Below, piece by piece: positions 18,636 to 27,710 of a stretch of DNA of 64,000 bases. The stretch is from positions 2,517,501 to 2,581,500 of the forward strand of contig NZ_CP110848.1 of NCBI RefSeq assembly GCF_026240635.1. Direction: 5' to 3'. Numbering within the stretch: the stretch's first letter is position 1; every line of letters begins with the position of its first letter. The notes below the pieces were generated by a model. It saw nothing but the letters and a program-made list of their open reading frames with translations. It did not search any database and was not told the origin of the DNA. The stretch comes from Trichothermofontia sichuanensis B231. Lineage in GTDB: Bacteria; Cyanobacteriota; Cyanobacteriia; B231. Position numbers and translations under genes: made by a program.

Positions 18636-19685
18636 TCAAACCGCGATCGGTGCCACATTTGCCGTCCGCGTCAACTGCTTCGCCAACTCCGACTCCTGCC
18701 AAGTTTGACCATCCAGCGCCATCTGTTCAATCAAACTTGCCAGCCTTAGAGCCTTGAGCGCCTGCTCACCGCCCACCGACGGTTGATTCCCCCCCCGCAC
18801 ACAGCCGACAAAGTGTTCCAACTCTGCATGGAGCGGCTCAATGTTGCTGGTATAGACCTTCTCAATCAACCCATCCTGCCGGTAGAGCACCTGACCATAG
18901 TCGGTCATATAGTTAGCCGTCGTCTGGCGATGGATCAGGATCTCATTATTGAGAAAATCCGCTTCCGTCAGCGAATTCTTACAATGGGCCGCAATCCGGC
19001 GAATCTTGCGATGCGTCACCTTGCTCGACGTTAACGTCGCCACGATGCCATTGGCAAAGCCCAACGTGGCCGTCACATAATCCAGATAGCCCGAACTGGA
19101 AATCCCACTGCCACTGGCCGTCAGCTTCACCACTGGTGCCGCCGCCAACTCAATCATCAGGTCAATGTCATGGATCATTAAATCCAGCACCACCGACACA
19201 TCATTGGCGCGATCGGAGTAGGGACTCATGCGATGGGCCTCCAGCGCCAGCAGCTCCTCAGTCTTGAGCACCTTACTCAATTCCTGGAACGCCGGGTTAA
19301 ACCGTTCAATATGCCCAACTTGTAAGATACATTGGTACTCCGCCGCCGCATTTACCAGGGACTCCGCCTCCGTAATGCTCGCCGCGATCGGCTTCTCAAT
19401 CAGGACATGGACCCCCTGCTGTAAACAGGTCATCCCCACCGCATGGTGTAGTCGGGTGGGCACAGCAATGCACACCGCATCTACATGGGGTAACAGATCC
19501 CGATAGTCCTCAAAAAAGCGGACACGATACTTGCTAGCGGTGTTGATCCCGCGTTCGACATTGATATCGGCTACACCGACCAACTCCACATCTTTCAACA
19601 GACTCAGTACACGGGTATGGTGTTGGCCCATGTTGCCCACGCCAATCACCCCAATCCGAATCGGTTCAGGCTGGTTGCGCTGCAT
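18636..19685 (-). CDS. Gfo/Idh/MocA family oxidoreductase
   Basis: An NAD(P)-dependent sugar- or cyclitol-type dehydrogenase. The Rossmann motif IRIGVIGVGNMGQHHTRV is at the N terminus. The family catalytic segment HVLIEKPIAASITEAESL is near residue 90 (lysine of EKP), and LDLMIHDIDLMIEL in the C-terminal domain carries the conserved histidine. The substrate is unknown. The frame is open to an ATG at 19724, but the ATG at 19685 leaves a normal lead before the Rossmann fold. It is divergent from ilvN. Confidence 0.88.
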   Translation of the reverse strand: MQRNQPEPIRIGVIGVGNMGQHHTRVLSLLKDVELVGVADINVERGINTASKYRVRFFEDYRDLLPHVDAVCIAVPTRLHHAVGMTCLQQGVHVLIEKPIAASITEAESLVNAAAEYQCILQVGHIERFNPAFQELSKVLKTEELLALEAHRMSPYSDRANDVSVVLDLMIHDIDLMIELAAAPVVKLTASGSGISSSGYLDYVTATLGFANGIVATLTSSKVTHRKIRRIAAHCKNSLTEADFLNNEILIHRQTTANYMTDYGQVLYRQDGLIEKVYTSNIEPLHAELEHFVGCVRGGNQPSVGGEQALKALRLASLIEQMALDGQTWQESELAKQLTRTANVAPIAV

Positions 19686-19899
19686 CTGAGTCTCCAAATG
19701 CGCTAATCCTCTTCGATTTTGCACTCCTGTATCTCCTCCACCACGGCTATGCAGCCAATAAGCATAAGTGCGACCTCAAACCATCCAGATAGTAACATAG
19801 CGATCCTATCTGTAAAGAATTTCAAAGTACGCGATCGGTTCCCGGTTCTGTTGGGCAGATGCTGACTTTGTTGGGATTTCTTCAGATCTGAGCCGTTTA

Positions 19900-19923
19900 G
19901 GACCTAAGGTCCCCTTCTATACT
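19900..19923 (+). promoter_or_regulatory. possible ilvN promoter/operator
   Basis: GGACCT-A-AGGTCC (19900-19912) is a perfect 6-bp inverted repeat. It is followed by TATACT (19918-19923), which resembles a sigma-70 -10 box about 80 bases before ilvN. There is no convincing -35, so this is tentative. Confidence 0.3.
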
Positions 19924-20002
19924 GAGGGAGTATCACTGGTAGTATGGTTGCGCCAGTCATTGTTGCGCCCACGATCGTCTGCGTGGAGGCGAGTTAAGGA
20001 TT

Positions 20003-20536
20003 ATGAAACACACACTCTCTGTTCTGGTTGAAGATGAAGCGGGGGTGCTCTCCCGCATTTCTGGTCTGTTTGCCCGTCGGGGCTTTAATATCGAAAGCCT
20101 AGCGGTAGGGCCAGCCGAACAACCGGGAATCTCTCGCATCACGATGGTGGTGCCTGGGGATGATCAGGTTATTGAGCAATTGACGAAGCAACTCTACAAG
20201 TTGATCAATGTGCTCAAGGTTCAGGATGTGACGGAAGTCCCCTGCGTGGAGCGGGAGTTGATGCTGGTGAAGGTCAATGCCCCCAGCACCAGCCGGACTG
20301 AGGTCTTGGAGATTGCCCAAATTTTCCGAGCGCGGGCAGTGGATGTGTCGGATGATTCCCTCATCCTGGAAGTGGTGGGTGACCCCGGCAAGATGGTGGC
20401 GATCGTGCAAATGTTACAAAAGTTTGGCATTCGCGAAATTGCCCGTACCGGTAAGATCGTCCTGACCCGCGAGTCGGGGGTTAACACTGAGTTGCTCAAG
20501 TCCCTGGAAGCCCGTTTAGGGAGTGCCAAGGTTTAA
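20003..20536 (+). CDS. ilvN: acetolactate synthase small (regulatory) subunit
   Basis: The regulatory subunit of acetohydroxyacid synthase, which starts branched-chain amino acid synthesis and gives valine feedback control. The N-terminal ACT domain is readable: [20 protein letters not shown], then [13 protein letters not shown]. The C-terminal ALS_ss_C domain follows from about residue 85 ([12 protein letters not shown]). The length of 177 is within the usual 160-180. AAGGATT precedes the ATG. The catalytic subunit gene is not nearby, as is common in cyanobacteria. Confidence 0.96.
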   Translation: MKHTLSVLVEDEAGVLSRISGLFARRGFNIESLAVGPAEQPGISRITMVVPGDDQVIEQLTKQLYKLINVLKVQDVTEVPCVERELMLVKVNAPSTSRTEVLEIAQIFRARAVDVSDDSLILEVVGDPGKMVAIVQMLQKFGIREIARTGKIVLTRESGVNTELLKSLEARLGSAKV

Positions 20537-20690
20537 TTTAGGTACGCTAGCCCTTCTCAAAACCGTTGGGGCCATCAACCCAGGGCGTTAACTAGCAGCT
20601 CGGTTTGGTCGATCGCTAACTCAGCCAATAGGGTGTGGGCCAAACCGAACCAACTCTCAGGTCACTCCTGTCGAGCGGGAAGCCAGGCTA

Positions 20691-20793
20691 TAGTCATTGC
20701 AATTTAGGCTGAAACAGCCCCCTCACCCCCAGCCCCTATCCCAGAGCGGGAGAGGGGAGTGAAAAGCTGTATCGTTTTTATGTGGATTGACCA
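20691..20793 (+). mobile_element. MITE-like element, family A, copy A1
   Basis: A 103-bp element flanked by TA on each side (20689-20690, 20794-20795). The left end TAGTCATTGCAATTTAGG and the right end (minus strand TGGTCAATCCACATAAAA) form imperfect inverted repeats. The core has a CCCCTATCCC/GGGAGAGGGG hairpin. It carries no gene. Confidence 0.75.
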
Positions 20794-20944
20794 TAACTTT
20801 GAAAAGGGCCAGTGTCCTAAGCATGGCATAGTGTCCTGAACATGGTGTGGTAAGAGTGGCACGGGTATTGTGAGCGTATTTTGCAGACTTGGCATAGCTA
20901 ACGCTCATACTTAATTAGCGCTCATACCTGATGCTCATGCTATA

Positions 20945-21016
20945 TGGGCGATACTGGATTTGAACCAGTGACCTCTCCCGTGTGAAGGGAGCGCGCTACC
21001 CCTGTGCCAATCGCCC
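20945..21016 (-). tRNA. tRNA-Val (anticodon CAC)
   Basis: A 72-base cloverleaf read on the minus strand. The acceptor stem is GGGCGAT/ATCGCCC with discriminator A. The D arm begins GCACAGGGGTAGCGC. The anticodon stem CTCCC/GGGAG encloses loop TTCACAC with anticodon CAC. The T arm is CTGGTTCAAATCCAG. No CCA is encoded. The D stem has one A-C mismatch. Confidence 0.95.
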
Positions 21017-21140
21017 GCAGAAGTTCAGTTTAACACGCGATCGTCCCCCGCGTCACACACACTTGTTCCGATCGCCTAGCCATCAACAAGTACACAATCA
21101 TCGACAGTTCCTACCCTGGGTACCCGCTGTGCCGTCAGCG

Positions 21141-24100
21141 CTATGAGTTGAACCGTCGGATTAACTGGAGGATTTGATCAAAATGAAAGTCGCTACTCCA
21201 AGTTGCTAAACAGGTGCGGAGCATTTCCTGGGATTCCGGCAATTCCTCTAGGAGTTCGGTAATGCGATCGTCCGACCCTCGCAGCGCTGCCTGGGACAGT
21301 TGCGCAATCCAGGTAGGAGGGATCTCCCGTAAGGCTGCGATGAGATCCTCAGTTGAGGGGATGGGGTGGGCTGAGACCGGTGCATTCCCTAAGGCCGATA
21401 GCGACCTGACGAATTGCAGCGATGCCCCAAGCGTTATCCCATTGGGACGATCGGCGATCGGTAGATAATGTGTGATTTTATTCAATAATTCATCTTGGGA
21501 AATGGGGTACTGTAAACAGTCATTAAATCCCGCTGCTAGAATTGCTGACTTTGTACCTGTAAAGATATGGGTGGATGTGGCAATCAGTACGGTTCGAGAA
21601 GAATCCTGGAGAGGTGAGAGTTCAGCAGACAGTTGATTATCCTTGATCTCTTTGTCTGACAGTGACCTATTAATAGCCCCCATGAGGGATTCCTGGGTTC
21701 GGATCTTATGGATCAGTTCATAGCCCTGAATAACAGAGGTCTGGATATCAATAAAAACCATGTGAGGCTGCCAATTCTGCCATAGCGAGAACCCCTCCTC
21801 ACGATTTTTAGTGGCTCGTACCGTGAAACCAAACTGACTTAGGGTTTGTTCCAACCAGTAGCGATTTTCCCAGTTATGATCGATCACTAAGATGCGATAG
21901 GTGGCATGTGTGGAGGTTAGCGACGGCTCGGCACACCTCTGCTGCGATGCTGGGCAGTTTGGGATGGCTGCACCGCTTATGGGAAGGGTGAAGCTAAAGG
22001 TGGTGCCTTGCCCAACGGTACTGGTTATTGAAATGTCTCCGCCCATGAGATTGACCAGGCGACGACTAATGGCTAAGCCCAAGCCGGTGCCCTCTTGCAT
22101 GGCCTCACCGGTTTTGGTTTGTGAAAATGGCTTAAAGAGTTTATGCAGTTCCGCTGCGGCAATACCAGGGCCAGTATCCTGGATCTCAAATGTCAATTCT
22201 TCAACGGGTGCTTCTTCAACAGGTGCTGACTCGCTTGTACTCTGTGCCCCGCTCACTGGATAAACACGACACGTAATACACCCCCGATCGGTAAATTTAA
22301 TCGCATTCCCTAGCAGGTTGAGGAGGACTTGGCGTAACTTATGCTCGTCAGCTTTAATATGGCGGGGTACTTGGGGATGATAATCACAGACAAAGGTTAA
22401 CTGTTTAGCCGTCACCTTAACCTGCAGCATTTGTTCTAAATTTTCCAAAAGTTCATACAAATCAAAGACATTTTCATTGAGACGCATTTCCCCCGCTTCC
22501 AGCTTGGACATTTCGAGGACTTCGTTAATCAAGTTCAATAAATCTTGACCACTGCGATTGATAATATTCAGATAGCGTTCATGCTCCGGTGTTATCGTCG
22601 TGTCGCGTCGCATCAGTTGCACAAATCCCAAAATAATGTTGAGGGGGGTGCGTAGCTCATGACTCATGTTGGCCAGAAACTCACCCTTAGCCCGACTGGC
22701 CGCTTCGGCGGCCTCTTTGGCCTGCTGCAGGTTCGCTTCGATCTGTTTGCGATGGTTGATGTCTTCGAGCAAGAGGAGTAACCCATCGGGGACGGCCAGC
22801 GGGGCTTGGGGTGGGACAGGATGATAAACCAACGGTTCCAGCGTCATCTCAAACCAATTACTGGCTTGCTTCAGTTCACGGGTAATGACAGAACCTGTCA
22901 GCCGCAGGTGTTGCAGGGCTGCTTGCCATTGCGGTTTACTTAGCCAGGTGGGGACAAGGGTTTCAACTAGATTTTGTCCTACCTCAACCTGCAACCAACG
23001 GCTAGCCTGCGGATTACAAAACCAGATGTAGCCGTCGAAATCGGCAGCTAGTAACCCGATCGACAGGTTACGGGCAATGGCGGCCTGGGTGGATTGCGAT
23101 CGCCCAAATTGCTCGGCCAATGCGGTTAGCTGGGCTACCAGCAGGCGCGATCGGGGGAGGGTCAGTTTTCCTGGGAGGCGGCAGCGGGCCTCTCCTGCTG
23201 GGGCCTGTAGGGCGGCCCCGTCCGTTGCTGTTAGTTGCAGGGGGGCAGGATCAGCCGGATGCAGAACAAGGTCTTGATGATAGGCTGACCATAGTGCTTC
23301 AATGTGTGCCTTCAACAGGCAAGTTTCCCGCAGGCGTTCGACAATTGCGACCGTTAGCCCGGTACTACTAAACAGAAGTATTGGCAAGGCGATCGGTAAG
23401 AGCACGGCGGTCTGGAACAGCCATAGATCCAGGAGACCCCAACTGAGCAAGAGACCGAGGACAATCAGGAGTTGCTGCCGGGTATGGCGGTAGCTCATCA
23501 CCCACCCCAGGACGGGACCCCCCAACCCCAATAGCAGCCACGGCACCCACGGCTCCGTCAGGGGATGCAAAAATCGTTGCCGCAATAGATTGTCAATCAC
23601 TGCTGCATGGATATACACACTACTGGCCGGGGGGGACTGATCAAATGGTGTTGGGAGGGAGTCAATCCCGGTTGCGGTTACCCCCAACAGCACGATCTTG
23701 TCGTGGAAAACGTGCAGCGGTACTCGTCCCTGGAGGACATCCACAAAGGAGAATTGCTGGAGATGCTGGGCCGAACCGGGCCAGTTGATCCATAGGATAC
23801 GGGCGGGGGGGGGCAGGTCGATCGTTTCCTGGGTTAGGGCATGCACCTGGGCACTGACGAGCCCAAGGGCGGGGTAGCCATCTACCTCAGCGGTCACCGT
23901 TCGCGCTAGACCGTCACTGTCAAGCGATTGCATAATGTGGCCCACGGCGATCGCGGCCTCTGCCAGCACGGGTACGGGGGGCAGCGGTTGTCCCATCGGA
24001 TCATGGGCCTGGGCTAGAATCACCCGACCCTGGGCCAGGATGGCTGCTGCTAGGTGTGAGTCTTGGGGACTGGGTTCTGACCAGAGCAAATTGATGGCAA

Positions 24101-24377
24101 TGGCACTTGGCTCAGCCGCTGTCAACCCTGAGATGAGGCGGGCATAGTACTGGCGGGGCCAAGGGAAACGGCCCAATTCCTTGAGACTGGCATCATCGAT
24201 CGCGATTAACACAATGCGATCGTCCCAACCCAATTCCCCCCGCAGGCGAAAGCGGGTACGATAGGCGATTTGTTCAAGGGGTTGTAGAGCAGAGAATTGC
24301 AGTAAAATTGCCATGACGAAAGCGGCTAAGCTGCCGGGTAATAATCGCCACCCAACGTCAGATAACCACCACTTCAT
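21141..24377 (-). CDS. CHASE2-PAS hybrid sensor histidine kinase
   Basis: A 1078-residue membrane sensor. An N-terminal membrane segment is followed by a CHASE2 extracellular domain (about 40-280, with IVLIAIDDASLKELGRFPWPR and DKIVLLGVTATG), then three transmembrane helices (about 280-350). A PAS-like domain lies at about 440-550. The HisKA box has the phosphorylatable histidine in EFLANMSHELRTPLN, and the HATPase shows DTGPGI and GTGLGLAIS. The C-terminal receiver domain keeps the phospho-acceptor Asp (FIDIQ), but the second acidic residue is His (VIDHN) and the usual lysine position reads QYPI, so it may be degenerate. The start overlaps the fecR-type stop by 20 bases, which suggests translational coupling. 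Confidence 0.93.
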   Translation of the reverse strand: MKWWLSDVGWRLLPGSLAAFVMAILLQFSALQPLEQIAYRTRFRLRGELGWDDRIVLIAIDDASLKELGRFPWPRQYYARLISGLTAAEPSAIAINLLWSEPSPQDSHLAAAILAQGRVILAQAHDPMGQPLPPVPVLAEAAIAVGHIMQSLDSDGLARTVTAEVDGYPALGLVSAQVHALTQETIDLPPPARILWINWPGSAQHLQQFSFVDVLQGRVPLHVFHDKIVLLGVTATGIDSLPTPFDQSPPASSVYIHAAVIDNLLRQRFLHPLTEPWVPWLLLGLGGPVLGWVMSYRHTRQQLLIVLGLLLSWGLLDLWLFQTAVLLPIALPILLFSSTGLTVAIVERLRETCLLKAHIEALWSAYHQDLVLHPADPAPLQLTATDGAALQAPAGEARCRLPGKLTLPRSRLLVAQLTALAEQFGRSQSTQAAIARNLSIGLLAADFDGYIWFCNPQASRWLQVEVGQNLVETLVPTWLSKPQWQAALQHLRLTGSVITRELKQASNWFEMTLEPLVYHPVPPQAPLAVPDGLLLLLEDINHRKQIEANLQQAKEAAEAASRAKGEFLANMSHELRTPLNIILGFVQLMRRDTTITPEHERYLNIINRSGQDLLNLINEVLEMSKLEAGEMRLNENVFDLYELLENLEQMLQVKVTAKQLTFVCDYHPQVPRHIKADEHKLRQVLLNLLGNAIKFTDRGCITCRVYPVSGAQSTSESAPVEEAPVEELTFEIQDTGPGIAAAELHKLFKPFSQTKTGEAMQEGTGLGLAISRRLVNLMGGDISITSTVGQGTTFSFTLPISGAAIPNCPASQQRCAEPSLTSTHATYRILVIDHNWENRYWLEQTLSQFGFTVRATKNREEGFSLWQNWQPHMVFIDIQTSVIQGYELIHKIRTQESLMGAINRSLSDKEIKDNQLSAELSPLQDSSRTVLIATSTHIFTGTKSAILAAGFNDCLQYPISQDELLNKITHYLPIADRPNGITLGASLQFVRSLSALGNAPVSAHPIPSTEDLIAALREIPPTWIAQLSQAALRGSDDRITELLEELPESQEMLRTCLATWSSDFHFDQILQLIRRFNS

Positions 24378-25218
24378 GGATTTGCTTCTTACCTAGGGGT
24401 GTAATGACTGTAACGCGAATTCGCAGGTGCGAGGCAAGGGGCAAATCGACGGCGAACCGGCCATTGCGATCAACATCGATCGGCAATTCTTCAACATATA
24501 CGGTATTAACCGGATCAACCTGACCCACTAACCGCTGGTAACGCACATCGTTCACAATGCGACGTTCAATCTGGTAACGCAACCGGGTATCGTCTCGCAA
24601 GGGGACCGGCGGCGAGGGCACTTCCCCCGGCACAATCAAGTTCTGGAAGCCAGCCGCTACTGCTACACTCTGCCCTTGGGCTGTTGTCTCCACCCGACCG
24701 CTCCGGGTTGCGATGCCCGTTTTGCCATTGGGTTGAACCGCCAGACCAAATTCCGTCCCCCGCACGCCACTAATCCCTGCTGGGGTCCGAATTTCCAATT
24801 CTGACCCCCGGTGGGTAAACCGTCGTAATTGCAACCGCACTTGCCCCCTGGGGACGATCAAACGGGTAATGCGACCATTGTCGGGCGCCACTGCCAATGA
24901 CTGGACGCGCACTTCTGTCTTCTCGGCAACGTTGACGAAGCCAATGCCGGTATCGACTTCGAGGGTGGCAGCGGCCCCTGCCTCGGTCGTAATCCCATCT
25001 CCCACCTGTTGTAAGCGATCGCCCTGGTAGGCAGGCCGACTGGTACCGCCCCGATTAAACAAAACCCGTCCGGACAGGTGCTTTAATTGCAGCCAACGAT
25101 CGACACGCACGGGCACCGACTGGGAGCTAGCCCCCTGGCTAGGGAAAAGCAGACTGGCGGGGGCGGTAATGAGCGAGAAGGTGGTTACAGCGGCAAAAAA
25201 ACAGATTCGAGAGCGCAC
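24358..25218 (-). CDS. secreted FecR domain protein
   Basis: The protein has an N-terminal signal sequence (VRSRICFFAAVTTFSLITAP) and a FecR domain in the middle (TTEAGAAATLEVDTGIGFVN, then GISGVRGTEFGLAV). The C-terminal region after residue 220 has no family I recognise. FecR proteins sit in the periplasm and transmit signals or bind wall polymers. The frame stays open to an ATG at 25314, but that ATG lies in a family A element. The GTG at 25218 has AGGA 8 bases upstream (minus strand, 25230-25227) and starts right at the signal peptide, so I prefer it. The pair with the CHASE2 sensor is a recurring cyanobacterial arrangement. Confidence 0.85.
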   Translation of the reverse strand: MRSRICFFAAVTTFSLITAPASLLFPSQGASSQSVPVRVDRWLQLKHLSGRVLFNRGGTSRPAYQGDRLQQVGDGITTEAGAAATLEVDTGIGFVNVAEKTEVRVQSLAVAPDNGRITRLIVPRGQVRLQLRRFTHRGSELEIRTPAGISGVRGTEFGLAVQPNGKTGIATRSGRVETTAQGQSVAVAAGFQNLIVPGEVPSPPVPLRDDTRLRYQIERRIVNDVRYQRLVGQVDPVNTVYVEELPIDVDRNGRFAVDLPLASHLRIRVTVITPLGKKQIHEVVVI

Positions 25219-25307
25219 AGAGAATATCCTGCTGAAAACTGTCCTGCTTGAATACAATATCTTGCTAATATCTTGCCAACATTCCGTCAATATCCTGCGA
25301 TGATTTA

Positions 25308-25484
25308 TAGTCATTGCAGTTTAGGCTGAAACAGTGCCCTCACCCCCGGCCCCTCTCCCAGAGCGGGCGAGGGGAGCGAAGAACTGTATCGCCGATAGGA
25401 TCTTTGTCAAAAATCCTATCTGCTAACTCTCCCAGAGCGGGCGAGGGGAGCGAAGAACTGTATCGTTCTTATTTGGATTGACCA
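25308..25484 (+). mobile_element. MITE-like element, family A, copy A2 (enlarged)
   Basis: Family A ends with TA flanks (25306-25307 and 25485-25486), but 177 bp instead of 103. About 38 bases of the core (from CTCTCCCAGAGCGGGCGAGG through GAACTGTATCG) occur twice, separated by a 35-base spacer. That spacer holds an 8-bp inverted repeat, GATAGGAT (25394-25401) and ATCCTATC (25413-25420). The left end overlaps the longest possible reading of the fecR-type gene. Confidence 0.75.
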
Positions 25485-25732
25485 TAACCCTACAGGGAAT
25501 GTCAATGCTAACTCAGGAATGTTACTAGTTTTATTGTCCCAGGGTTTAGTGATCGCAATCTGCTCCCGATCGCGATTCCACACGGTGTAATCACCATGAG
25601 TGCGATCGGGAGCATTTAACCGAAGAGGGGACACGCAGTATGCGACACTCAGGAAGGGCAGGCAACGGCTAGGGCTGTCCGGGTAGCCCCCGTTGCCCCC
25701 TGCTATTGATCTTGAGCAGACGGATAAGTCCT

Positions 25733-26782
25733 ATGGATTATCGTGATGCGGGTGTGGATGTTGTCGCTGGACGAGCGTTTGTCGATCGCATTCGATCGGC
25801 GGTCACGGCCACCTACCGTCCGGAAGTCCTGGGTAATCTGGGCGGCTTTAGTGGTCTGTTCCAACTGCCGGGGGGGTATCGGGAGCCGGTTCTGGTTGCG
25901 GGGACTGATGGAGTTGGCACCAAGTTAAAGCTGGCCCAGGCGTGCGATCGCCATGACACGGTGGGGATTGATCTCGTGGCCATGTGCGTTAACGATGTGC
26001 TAACCGCAGGGGCTGAACCCTTGTTTTTTCTGGATTACCTGGCTACGGGCCACCTGCTGCCGGAACAGTTGGCCCAGGTGGTTGCCGGCATTGCCCAGGG
26101 CTGTCGGCAAGCAGGCTGTGCCTTGATTGGCGGCGAAACGGCGGAAATGCCCGGTTTTTATCCAGCCGGGGAATACGATCTGGCCGGGTTTTGCGTCGGA
26201 ATTGTGGAAAAATCCCAGATCCTTGATGGCTCCCAGGTGCAGGTGGGGGATATTGTGATTGGCCTGGCTAGTCAGGGCGTACATAGTAATGGATTCAGTC
26301 TAGTGCGCAAAATTTTGGGCGAACCCCTGACGGAAGCCTTGCCAGTCTGTCCCCCAATTCTAGGGGGGCCATCCCTAGGGGAGGTGCTGCTCACGCCGAC
26401 GCGGATTTATGTGCAACCGGTCTTAGCGGCCCGGCGATCGGGTCTCGATATCCACGCAATGGCCCATATTACTGGGGGTGGTCTGCCGGAAAATTTGCCC
26501 CGTTGTTTGGGGGTTGGTCAGGCCCTCCGCTTTACCCACACTTGGCCGATCCCCCCGATCTTTGACTGGATTGCCCAGACTGGAGAGGTGCCCCTTGCCG
26601 CTATGTTTGAGACATTCAATATGGGGGTTGGGTTTGCCGTGATTGTGCCCCCGCAGCAGGTGGAGCCGGCGATCCAACAGTTTCAACAGCAGCAGATTGA
26701 CGCCTTCGCGATCGCTGAAGTCATTCCCGGCAACGGCGAATTGGTGGGCCTACCCGGTATCGACCAGTCACCCTCCCCGTAA
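25733..26782 (+). CDS. purM: phosphoribosylformylglycinamidine cyclo-ligase
   Basis: AIR synthetase, the fifth step of de novo purine synthesis, closing the imidazole ring with ATP. The start [20 protein letters not shown] is the family N terminus, so the ATG at 25733 is chosen over a TTG nine codons upstream. The motifs [35 protein letters not shown] and [15 protein letters not shown] are all present. The 349-residue length is normal. The Zur-like gene follows 52 bases downstream on the same strand. Confidence 0.97.
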   Translation: MDYRDAGVDVVAGRAFVDRIRSAVTATYRPEVLGNLGGFSGLFQLPGGYREPVLVAGTDGVGTKLKLAQACDRHDTVGIDLVAMCVNDVLTAGAEPLFFLDYLATGHLLPEQLAQVVAGIAQGCRQAGCALIGGETAEMPGFYPAGEYDLAGFCVGIVEKSQILDGSQVQVGDIVIGLASQGVHSNGFSLVRKILGEPLTEALPVCPPILGGPSLGEVLLTPTRIYVQPVLAARRSGLDIHAMAHITGGGLPENLPRCLGVGQALRFTHTWPIPPIFDWIAQTGEVPLAAMFETFNMGVGFAVIVPPQQVEPAIQQFQQQQIDAFAIAEVIPGNGELVGLPGIDQSPSP

Positions 26783-26834
26783 ACGCTAAAAGCCTTCATA
26801 GGTTAAGATCGAGGCAATTGTCTTCCCTGTGTCG

Positions 26835-27239
26835 ATGAGCACCCGACGTACCCGCAGCCAGGAACGCATCCTCTCGTTGCTCAAGCATACCCAGCAAAGC
26901 CTTTCAGCGAAGGAAATCTATGTTGAACTGCGCCGCCGCCAACAGGAAGTGGGTCTGGCAACGATCTATCGCGCCCTAGATGCCCTTAAGCTGGAGGGGG
27001 CTGTTCAGGTTCGTGCCCTGGCCAATGGGGAAGCAGTCTATAGCCTGATTCACACCGATCGCCACCACCTCACCTGTCTGCAATGTGGTAACTCCATCCC
27101 GATCGAAGACTGTCCCGTTCACCAATTAGAAACGCAGCTTACCCAATTGCACCATTTCAAGATTTTCTATCACACCCTGGAATTCTTCGGCCTGTGCGAT
27201 CGCTGCCAAACCCCAACCACCCCAACCGTTTCCTCTTGA
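26835..27239 (+). CDS. zur: Fur-family regulator, Zur (FurB)-like
   Basis: A metal-responsive repressor. The winged-helix DNA-binding half contains GLATIYRALDALKLEGAVQV. The C-terminal half has the metal-site residues HTDRHHLTCLQCG and FGLCDRCQ, two CxxC pairs that form the structural zinc site. Among cyanobacterial Fur paralogues the sequence is closest in my memory to FurB/Zur (HHLTCLQCG, IEDCPVHQLE), which controls zinc homeostasis. PerR or Fur are less likely but not excluded. The ATG at 26835 is preferred over the GTG two codons upstream. Confidence 0.85.
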   Translation: MSTRRTRSQERILSLLKHTQQSLSAKEIYVELRRRQQEVGLATIYRALDALKLEGAVQVRALANGEAVYSLIHTDRHHLTCLQCGNSIPIEDCPVHQLETQLTQLHHFKIFYHTLEFFGLCDRCQTPTTPTVSS

Positions 27240-27359
27240 AGTAGACGAGGGCTGGCAGGGGACGAGTGTCGATCCCCTTCAACAGTGGGCAGTACCCAAT
27301 TCGGGAAGAGAACGAAGGTAGGTTGGGGTCGAGTGTGCACAACGCAACATTATAGTCAA

Positions 27360-27462
27360 TAGTCATTGCAATGTAGGCTGAAACACCACCCTCACCCCCA
27401 GCCCTTCTCCCAGGGCAGGAGAGGGGAGTGAAAAACTGTATCGTTCTTATTTGGATTGACCA
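27360..27462 (+). mobile_element. MITE-like element, family A, copy A3
   Basis: A 103-bp family A copy. The right flank is TA (27463-27464), but the left flank is AA. Immediately to the left lies a second partial left end, TATAGTCAAT (27351-27360), suggesting a small end duplication or a nested insertion. Confidence 0.7.
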
Positions 27463-27591
27463 TATCATTATTTCAGCCCCGATTTCAGCCCGGTACTCAG
27501 CTTGACCCCTCAGGCCGATATCAGCCCTGAGTGGTTGCATGGTCCTTGACCCAACCTACCGGTTGAAAATTGACCCCCAATAAAAATGGTT

Positions 27592-27700
27592 GGCTCTTCT
27601 GGGTTGATGGTGGAGGCGCTCGCCCCCACCATCAACCCAGCGTTTCGGCGCTTTGATGTGTAGTTACCTATACGGTTTACTCCATAAACTCAGAAGAGCC
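27592..27700. mobile_element. 109-bp element with GGCTCTTCTG ends
   Basis: The ends GGCTCTTCTG and CAGAAGAGCC are perfect inverted repeats, with similarity extending inward (GGGTTGATGG against GAGTTTATGG). AATGGTT flanks both sides (27585-27591 and 27701-27707). The left half contains a 13-bp hairpin, GGGTTGATGGTGG with CCACCATCAACCC. The ends resemble those of some ISL3-type insertion sequences in my memory, but no transposase is present. It lies 10 bases beyond the SPFH stop codon and might act as its terminator. Confidence 0.65.
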
Positions 27701-27710
27701 AATGGTTGGG

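Noticed and set aside
20704-20908. Short ORFs on the minus strand over the repeat elements (also near 6778, 25416, 27157, 47615, 57169 and 62221)
   Set aside because: They are translations of the dispersed repeats. The same peptide fragments recur with each copy, and the frames differ.
27592-27700. Firm assignment of the 109-bp element to the ISL3 family
   Set aside because: The ends are only reminiscent and the flanking repeat is 7 bases, not the expected 8. No transposase is present.
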